Below, one piece after another: positions 15,091-19,203 of a stretch of DNA of 19,203 nucleotides. A program made the position numbers and the translations under genes. The notes under the pieces are model-generated. The model saw only the letters and a list, made by a program, of their open reading frames with translations, had not been told where the DNA came from and ran no database searches. Positions within the stretch are counted from its first letter, which is position 1; every line of letters begins with the position of its first letter. The stretch is from Bacteroidales bacterium (GTDB taxonomy: Bacteria; Bacteroidota; Bacteroidia; Bacteroidales; UBA932), in contig JAKSKC010000019.1 of the NCBI GenBank assembly GCA_024401945.1, positions 1 through 19,203 on the forward strand, in the 5' to 3' direction.

Positions 15091-16082
15091 TTGTTTTCCG
15101 CTATCAATTTGCCGATTTCTATTTTTGCGTCCCTCCATCTCGGGATATCAACCTTGGGACCTATCACTTCAACAACCTTGGCGGCTATTATCGAACCCAC
15201 TTCACCGCATACCTTGAGGGGCATGCCCAGGGAGTGCGCGTAGAGGAAACCCGCAGCATAGGTGTCGCCTGCTCCGGTAGCGTCGATGGCCTTGCCGGGC
15301 CACGGTTCGATGAAATGCACTTCTTCACCCTGTTTGACCCAGGATCCCTGCTTGCCGATCTTCACTACGGCTATGTCGCAGAGTTTGGAGATCTCGTCCA
15401 GAGCCTTGCGCGGATCGGCGAATTTGGTGAACGCCTTGGATTCGGTTTCGTTTGCGAAGACGATATCCACGTATTTCTCCACTATGTCGTGCAGGAATGC
15501 GTCGTTGGATTCAACGACGTTGTATGATGCCATATCTATGCTGATGATGCATCCGGCATCGCGCGCCATCTGCACTGCTTTCCTTATGAGCGCCTGATTC
15601 TGAACAAGGTATCCTTCTATGTGGAAATAATCATAGCCCTTGAACATCTCCGGTTTGAGATCTTCCGGAATGAGCTCCAGGGCTGCTCCCAGATAGACCG
15701 CGAAGGTGCGTTCCTGGTTGGCTCCCGAAACGAGCACCATCGAACGTCCCGAAGAGTTCTTTCCGGTCAGCATCGTGCACTTCACGCCGTACTGCTCCAG
15801 GTCGCTCTGATACAGATGACCCAGTTCGTCGTTTCCGATCTTGCCTATGAATCCTGATTCCATTCCGAAAATGGCGGTGCAGGTGATCGTGTTGGATGCA
15901 GAGCCTCCCGCAACGTAGTGTACATCCATCGTTCTGAGCCTTTTCCAGATCTCGTCGCCCGTCTCCATATCGACGTGCTGCATACTTCCTTTCGGAAGAT
16001 GGAATGTTTTCAGAAGGGTGTCGTCCGGCAGAATCGCGAGGATGTCCGTCAGCGCGTTTCCTATGCCCAGTATAGATTTCAT
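15087..16082 (-). CDS. PfkB-family carbohydrate kinase, adenosine kinase-like
   Basis: A 331-residue ribokinase/PfkB-family enzyme whose overall sequence is closest to the adenosine kinase-like proteins of Bacteroidota. It would phosphorylate a nucleoside or sugar with ATP. Visible are the N-terminal GIGNALTDI strand, the substrate-binding GGSASNT (59-65), the KIGNDELG loop (81-88), NETE (211-214) and the PfkB signature DATGAGDTYAAGF (267-279), with D273 as the catalytic base. The length fits. It leads the operon with the DUF6913-like and DUF368 genes. A perfect TAnnTTTG box (TATTTTTG) facing this gene lies at 16112-16119, giving a leader of about 26 bases. Adenosine as substrate is likely but not proven; other nucleosides or sugars are possible. 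Confidence 0.9.
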   Translation of the reverse strand: MKSILGIGNALTDILAILPDDTLLKTFHLPKGSMQHVDMETGDEIWKRLRTMDVHYVAGGSASNTITCTAIFGMESGFIGKIGNDELGHLYQSDLEQYGVKCTMLTGKNSSGRSMVLVSGANQERTFAVYLGAALELIPEDLKPEMFKGYDYFHIEGYLVQNQALIRKAVQMARDAGCIISIDMASYNVVESNDAFLHDIVEKYVDIVFANETESKAFTKFADPRKALDEISKLCDIAVVKIGKQGSWVKQGEEVHFIEPWPGKAIDATGAGDTYAAGFLYAHSLGMPLKVCGEVGSIIAAKVVEVIGPKVDIPRWRDAKIEIGKLIAENK

Positions 16083-16111
16083 AGAAAGGTGGTTGTCAAT
16101 CTGTCAGGAAA

Positions 16112-16119
16112 CAAAAATA
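16112..16119 (-). promoter_or_regulatory. Promoter -7 box of the kinase operon
   Basis: On the minus strand this reads TATTTTTG, a full match to the Bacteroidota -7 consensus TAnnTTTG. It lies 29 bases before the kinase ATG at 16082. No matching -33 TTG was found about 20 bases upstream. Confidence 0.55.
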
Positions 16120-16142
16120 AGCATTTTTATCGGTATTTTTTA

Positions 16143-16150
16143 TAAATTTG
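16143..16150 (+). promoter_or_regulatory. Promoter -7 box of the flippase-like gene
   Basis: TAAATTTG matches TAnnTTTG fully and ends 5 bases before the GTG at 16156. Transcription would start within about two bases of that codon. The box faces away from the kinase box at 16112-16119. No -33 TTG is clear. Confidence 0.6.
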
Positions 16151-16155
16151 CGGCC

Positions 16156-17136
16156 GTGAATCAGAAACTTTCCAAAACCCTGAAGTATGTCCTGTCGGCG
16201 GCGCTGATGGTCGTTCTGCTGTATTTCGCGTTCAGGAGCGTCGAGTGGGATGCCTTCCTGAACGGAATCAGAAGCACCAATTTCCTTCTGGTTGCCGTGG
16301 CGATGTGTTTCGGATTCTCGGCCTTCGTTTTCAGGTCCATACGATGGAAAATGCTGCTGAAACCGCTTGATCCGGATATAAGCTTCTGGCGTGTTTTCAG
16401 CGGTGTCAACATAGGCAATTTCGCCAACTGCATGCTTCCGTTCGCGGGGGAGATAGCGCGTTGCGGCATCGTCTGCACGCCCAAGGCCAATTTCGAGAAG
16501 ACATTCGGAACCATAGCGATGGAGCGCATCTGGGACTTCGTGTCCATTATGTTCATAATGCTCCTTGCCCTGGTGATAGAGGGCGGGGCTGTGTCCGAGT
16601 TCTTCAGCAGGAGCGTATGGACTCCGTTGGCGGAAAACTTCTATACCACCTGGTGGATATATGTCATCTTCCTTGCCGTATGTGCACTTGCGGTATGGGC
16701 CCTGTTCAAGTTCAGGAAGAAGGGGGGCGTGGCCGGCAAGGTCTATGACTTCTTCGCCGGCATAGGCAAAGGATTCATCTCCTTCTCCAAAATGGACCAC
16801 AAGGGACTGTTCCTGACCTGCACGTTCTGCGTCTGGATAATGTACTGGCTTATGTGTGTGTGCATTGCCAAGGCATTCCCTCCGGCCAACTCGCTTGCCA
16901 TCTCCGACACGCTCTTCATAATGGCTGTGGGCAATCTCGCATCGGTCATCCCCGTTCCGGGCGGCTTCGGCGCCTACCATGCAATCATCGCCCTAGCACT
17001 TTCCAGCATTTACGGTATGAGCTGGCAGAACGGCATTGTGTTCGCTACGCTTTCCCACGAATCCCAGGCGATAGTAATGATATCCTCCGGCGTTGTGAGC
17101 TATATCCTGAGAATGCTTGGATTCAAAAATAAATAA
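16156..17136 (+). CDS. Flippase-like membrane protein (LPG synthase TM region / UPF0104 family)
   Basis: A 326-residue integral membrane protein of the family that covers the transmembrane half of lysylphosphatidylglycerol synthase and related lipid flippases. It lacks the soluble aminoacyl-transfer domain, so lipid transport or glycolipid flipping is more likely than lipid lysylation; the substrate is unknown. About eight hydrophobic segments are seen. Family signatures are the CMLPFAGEIARCGIVC loop followed by AMERIWDFVSIM, and the C-terminal PVPGGFGAYHAII. The frame is open from an ATG at 16018, but that would extend into the divergent kinase gene. The GTG at 16156 begins NQKLSKTLKYVL, a normal basic lead into the first helix, and directly follows a perfect -7 box, so GTG is preferred. 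The tRNA gene follows after 18 bases. Confidence 0.88.
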   Translation: MNQKLSKTLKYVLSAALMVVLLYFAFRSVEWDAFLNGIRSTNFLLVAVAMCFGFSAFVFRSIRWKMLLKPLDPDISFWRVFSGVNIGNFANCMLPFAGEIARCGIVCTPKANFEKTFGTIAMERIWDFVSIMFIMLLALVIEGGAVSEFFSRSVWTPLAENFYTTWWIYVIFLAVCALAVWALFKFRKKGGVAGKVYDFFAGIGKGFISFSKMDHKGLFLTCTFCVWIMYWLMCVCIAKAFPPANSLAISDTLFIMAVGNLASVIPVPGGFGAYHAIIALALSSIYGMSWQNGIVFATLSHESQAIVMISSGVVSYILRMLGFKNK

Positions 17137-17147
17137 GCGTATATTTG
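17117..17147 (+). promoter_or_regulatory. Promoter of tRNA-Arg
   Basis: TTG (17117-17119), a 20-base spacer and TATATTTG (17140-17147) match the Bacteroidota -33/-7 pattern. The -33 part lies inside the end of the flippase-like gene. The predicted transcript start is 3-4 bases before the mature tRNA. This is the best-matched promoter in the window. Confidence 0.7.
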
Positions 17148-17154
17148 CGTCCCC

Positions 17155-17228
17155 GGTTCCGTAGCTCAGCTGGATAGAGCAACAGCCTTCTAAGCTGTGG
17201 GTCACGCGTTCGAATCGCGTCGGAATCA
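17155..17228 (+). tRNA. tRNA-Arg, anticodon TCT
   Basis: A 74-base tRNA with all four arms. The acceptor stem pairs GGTTCCG with CGGAATC (one G-T wobble). The D arm is GCTC/GAGC, the anticodon stem is ACAGC/GCTGT with loop CTTCTAA, and the T arm is ACGCG/CGCGT with TTCGAAT. Loop bases 34-36 are TCT, which reads AGA and, by wobble, AGG arginine codons; AGG is frequent in these genes. The discriminator base is A, and CCA is not encoded and must be added after transcription. No copy of the 3' end is seen nearby, so there is no sign of integration here. Confidence 0.97.
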
Positions 17229-17230
17229 CG

Positions 17231-17269
17231 AGAAACAGCCCGCGGAAATTGTTCCCGCGGGCTGTTTCT
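17231..17269 (+). terminator. Strong hairpin terminator after tRNA-Arg
   Basis: A perfect 15-base stem (17231-17245 with 17255-17269) encloses a 9-base loop. The core CAGCCCGCGG is GC-rich, with an A-rich start and a T-rich end (TGTTTCT). Because the stem is symmetric, it could also stop minus-strand transcripts arriving from the esterase operon at 17358. A long pure T run is missing. Confidence 0.85.
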
Positions 17270-17357
17270 ATTGTGAGTTATCAGCGTAAATTCTGCCCGT
17301 CCGGAGAGATAATGCAGATTCCGTAATCCGCCGTCCTGCGACAGCTTCATGTCCTGA
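17270..17357. other. Short intergenic region without visible features
   Basis: The 88 bases between the terminator and the end of the convergent esterase gene contain no credible gene, no second hairpin of note and no promoter-like box that I can support. Confidence 0.6.
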
Positions 17358-18497
17358 TTATCCGAGCTTGCGGAAAACAGGATACAGATAGTCTGCAATC
17401 CTCTGGAAACCAAGGTCCGTAAGGTGACCTCCGTCCACCGTGCCTTCTGTGCTTCCGAAAGCCGAAGAACCGGTCAGTGTGTTCGACGCTGATTTCCGTG
17501 GCCCGTGCATATCGAGATATCTTACGTTGGTATAGCCTTCGGAGCGTAATTTCTCACACAGCCCACGTACGAACGCCTCCTTTTTCGGACCTTCGCTCTC
17601 CGGGTCCGTACCGCACCATTCGGTGACGTCGGCATAGCTGCTCATAACTATCAGCGGAGTTGAGGGATGAGCCTCCAGGATGGTTCTCAGAAACACCTCG
17701 GAACTGTCCTTCACCATCTGCAGATAGTTGTTTCCCAGACAGTCGAGGATGTACGCTCCCGCATCTATCCTGCACATTTCCTTGGCCATTATCGTGTACA
17801 TCTGGCCGAAGCCGCTGAATCCGAGATTGATGCACTCCCTTTTCAGCATACGGCTGAGGATGCTTGTGTACACCATCCCGGGCCTGCTGGCGCATCCTCC
17901 CTGAAGACCGCTGTGACCGAAGAATACCAGAGGTTTCGTGGCGGTTCCCCCGAACGCGTTCATACCGTCGCATCCGGGTTTTTCAAGGACTGCTCCTTCA
18001 TTTACCCCGATGGCAAGGCTGCTCACGCCGTCATATAGGGGCAGGAACAGTACGTATTCGCGCATCTTTCCGTCTATGCAGGAATTGATTATGGCCTTTG
18101 ATTCCTTTCCGGAAGGCCTTGCCGTTCCCACATATTTCCATTCTCCGTTGTCCAAACCATACAGATCACAGCCACCGATACCGGTAGGGGCCATATGATT
18201 CATCTTGAAATCGTTGATAAGGGTCCATCTGGCTGCTATGGCTGTAGCGTTGCTGCGGAAGCGGACCGCGACTCCGGCATTGTTCCGGGCCAGATACCAC
18301 ACCATATCCCGGACCTGTCCCTCGAGTGACGAGGAAAGCCTGCCGTAGTAGCCTACAGCATCGTCGAAACCGTGGTTTACCAGGGGTAGTCCGCTCTCCT
18401 TGACATCGGTGTATTTTAAGTCATCGGGATTGAGCGCGGCAGCACCGGCAGGAAGCATAAGTGCCAGCGCAAGAAGGAGGAAAGTCAGTCGTTTCAT
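17358..18497 (-). CDS. Secreted SGNH/GDSL-type esterase with GxDLY N-terminal domain
   Basis: A 379-residue secreted esterase or acylhydrolase, probably removing acyl groups (such as acetyl) from a glycan or other ester; the substrate is unknown. A signal peptide covers residues 1 to about 21 (LPAGAAA). The N-terminal beta domain carries the family motif GCDLY (109-113), matching the GxDLY domain that precedes this hydrolase type. The SGNH domain begins at VFFGHSGLQGGCASRPG, with the predicted nucleophile S196. Block II is NLGFSG, block III is LDCLGNNY, and the dyad is DGGHLTDLGF with D355 and H358. The first block has GHS where GTS or GDS is more common. It is the last gene of the TonB receptor/HMA operon, starting 14 bases after the HMA gene, with no Shine-Dalgarno site. 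Confidence 0.9.
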   Translation of the reverse strand: MKRLTFLLLALALMLPAGAAALNPDDLKYTDVKESGLPLVNHGFDDAVGYYGRLSSSLEGQVRDMVWYLARNNAGVAVRFRSNATAIAARWTLINDFKMNHMAPTGIGGCDLYGLDNGEWKYVGTARPSGKESKAIINSCIDGKMREYVLFLPLYDGVSSLAIGVNEGAVLEKPGCDGMNAFGGTATKPLVFFGHSGLQGGCASRPGMVYTSILSRMLKRECINLGFSGFGQMYTIMAKEMCRIDAGAYILDCLGNNYLQMVKDSSEVFLRTILEAHPSTPLIVMSSYADVTEWCGTDPESEGPKKEAFVRGLCEKLRSEGYTNVRYLDMHGPRKSASNTLTGSSAFGSTEGTVDGGHLTDLGFQRIADYLYPVFRKLG

Positions 18498-18511
18498 CGG
18501 CTATGGGATAA

Positions 18512-18781
18512 CTATTTCTTTTTTGCAGGGGAGTAGGACACGACTTCAGCCTTGTATCCGAGATGGCGGATGGCATTGCCGAGCTTGAGGGTGTCGGTCT
18601 TGGCGGAGTCGAAAGTGATTTCAACCTTCTTGCTTTCAATGTCGACGCGAAGGTCTTTGACTCCCTTTTCGAATGAGATGTTCTCTTCGATCTTCTTTTT
18701 GCAGTGACCGCATTCGAGGTTGGTAAGGAATACCACGTTGAAAAGGCCCGTGGCCAGCGCAAGGATGAGTAACTTCTTCAT
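18512..18781 (-). CDS. Small HMA-domain metal-binding protein
   Basis: An 89-residue protein with a heavy-metal-associated (HMA) domain: beta strand, LECGHCKKKIEENI with the metal-binding pair C24 and C27, FEKGVKDLRVDIESKKVEITFD, then LGNAIRHLGYKAEV. Such proteins bind Cu(I) or similar thiophilic ions. The N-terminus (MKKLLILALATGLF) looks like a signal peptide core but runs straight into the first HMA strand (NVVFLTNLECGHC), with no cleavage site or linker. It is therefore either membrane-tethered, cytoplasmic with a hydrophobic start, or a secreted form that lost about ten residues. It lies 11 bases after the TonB receptor gene and probably shares its transcript; the leader is AT-rich without a Shine-Dalgarno site. 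Metal identity is inference. Confidence 0.9.
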   Translation of the reverse strand: MKKLLILALATGLFNVVFLTNLECGHCKKKIEENISFEKGVKDLRVDIESKKVEITFDSAKTDTLKLGNAIRHLGYKAEVVSYSPAKKK

Positions 18782-18792
18782 TTATTTATATT

Positions 18793-19203
18793 TTATTCTG
18801 TTTTCCATATTGTAAGACGGACACCGGCATATACCTTTATTCCGGCGAGCGGCCCCCACACACAGCTTGCGTCGAAGCGGCTGTCAAACGGGTCTGAAGC
18901 ATAAAGGATAGGATCTTTCTGTCTGTAGTTGGTCAGGTTCTCCCCGCCGATGTAAACATCCACCCCCTTGAATCTCTTGGTAACCTGGGCGTAAAGGAGA
19001 GGATAGGCCTGTGATTCCCCGCCTCCCATAATGTCCCATAGCCTGCACGGACCGTTTATGGATGCCGTGAAATCGAAGATCCATTTCTGCAGGTTGGTTG
19101 CATATTGGAGATTGAGAACCCCCTTGTAGCGGCTTGTCATGGGTTTTATGTCGGATGTCTGTGAGAGCAGGGTCTGCCGTGCATCCGTGTAGCGCCCGGT
19201 GAG
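18793..19203 (-). CDS. TonB-dependent receptor, C-terminal part (continues beyond window)
   Basis: The frame stays open to the right edge, so the visible 136 residues are the end of a larger outer-membrane protein; the ATG at 19140 is internal. The pattern is typical of the last beta strands of a TonB-dependent receptor: TDARQTLLSQTSD, then MTSRYKGVLNLQYAT, KWIFDFTASINGPCRLWD, AYPLLYAQVTKRFKGVDVYIGGENLTNY, and finally AGIKVYAGVRLTIW with the terminal aromatic expected for outer-membrane insertion. Family receptors import metal chelates, vitamins or glycans. The HMA protein gene 11 bases downstream suggests a metal substrate. The plug domain and TonB box lie outside the window, so no substrate call is made. 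Confidence 0.88.
   Translation of the reverse strand, partial: LTGRYTDARQTLLSQTSDIKPMTSRYKGVLNLQYATNLQKWIFDFTASINGPCRLWDIMGGGESQAYPLLYAQVTKRFKGVDVYIGGENLTNYRQKDPILYASDPFDSRFDASCVWGPLAGIKVYAGVRLTIWKTE

Noticed and set aside
16018..16155. An upstream ATG start for the flippase-like gene
   Set aside because: It would overlap the kinase gene on the other strand and place both promoter boxes inside the coding region; the GTG at 16156 gives a normal N-terminus.
17155..17269. Possible integration site at the tRNA gene
   Set aside because: No repeat of the tRNA 3' end, integrase gene or change of base composition was found on either side within the window.
1..19203. CRISPR arrays, insertion sequences, phage genes or toxin-antitoxin pairs
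   Set aside because: No regularly spaced repeats, transposase-like frames or paired small genes were seen; nearly all of the sequence is used by recognised genes.

Overview
The window looks like chromosomal DNA of a Bacteroidota bacterium, most likely an anaerobic gut-type Bacteroidales. The signs are the rseC-rnfBCDGEA gene order, a TonB-dependent receptor next to a small HMA protein, a GxDLY/SGNH esterase, a secreted GH2 enzyme, promoter boxes resembling TAnnTTTG, and few Shine-Dalgarno sites. The genus cannot be fixed from this sequence. There is no rRNA, insertion sequence, CRISPR array or phage gene. The DNA is tightly packed, and no gap without a gene exceeds about 130 bases.

Layout, left to right. 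(1) 1-6564, plus strand: the 3' part of dnaB overlaps rseC, which overlaps a complete six-gene Rnf complex (rnfB, C, D, G, E, A). All junctions overlap or are separated by at most 7 bases. (2) 6561-8814, minus strand: the large and small subunits of an Nfn-type (GltA/PyrK-like) transhydrogenase, convergent with rnfA so that the two stop codons interleave. (3) 8879-10681, plus: a secreted GH2 glycosidase, divergent from nfn. (4) 10703-12957, minus: cysS and an exodeoxyribonuclease III gene, overlapping. (5) 13012-13671, plus: a small secreted protein of unknown function. (6) 13643-16082, minus: adenosine kinase-like PfkB kinase, a DUF6913-like protein and a DUF368 (undecaprenyl-phosphate translocase family) membrane protein, coupled by stop/start overlaps. 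(7) 16156-17228, plus: a flippase-like membrane protein that probably starts with GTG, then tRNA-Arg(TCT) with its own promoter, followed by a strong hairpin terminator. (8) 17358-19203, minus: an operon of a TonB-dependent receptor (C-terminal part only), an HMA metal-binding protein and an SGNH esterase.

The genes that clearly work together are Rnf and Nfn. Rnf couples electron flow between ferredoxin and NAD to ion transport, and Nfn couples NADH, ferredoxin and NADPH pools by flavin bifurcation. Together they would set the ferredoxin/NADH/NADPH balance of an anaerobe. The rest is housekeeping (replication, translation, DNA repair, nucleoside salvage, envelope lipid recycling) plus polysaccharide or ester degradation and metal handling at the cell surface.

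I found no clearly new defence or mobile system. The most interesting structures are regulatory. All three divergent gene pairs carry outward-facing promoter-like -7 boxes, two of them as inverted repeats. Two genes have such a box so close to the start codon that their mRNAs may be nearly leaderless. Good Shine-Dalgarno sites occur only at internal cistrons of the rnf and nfn operons.
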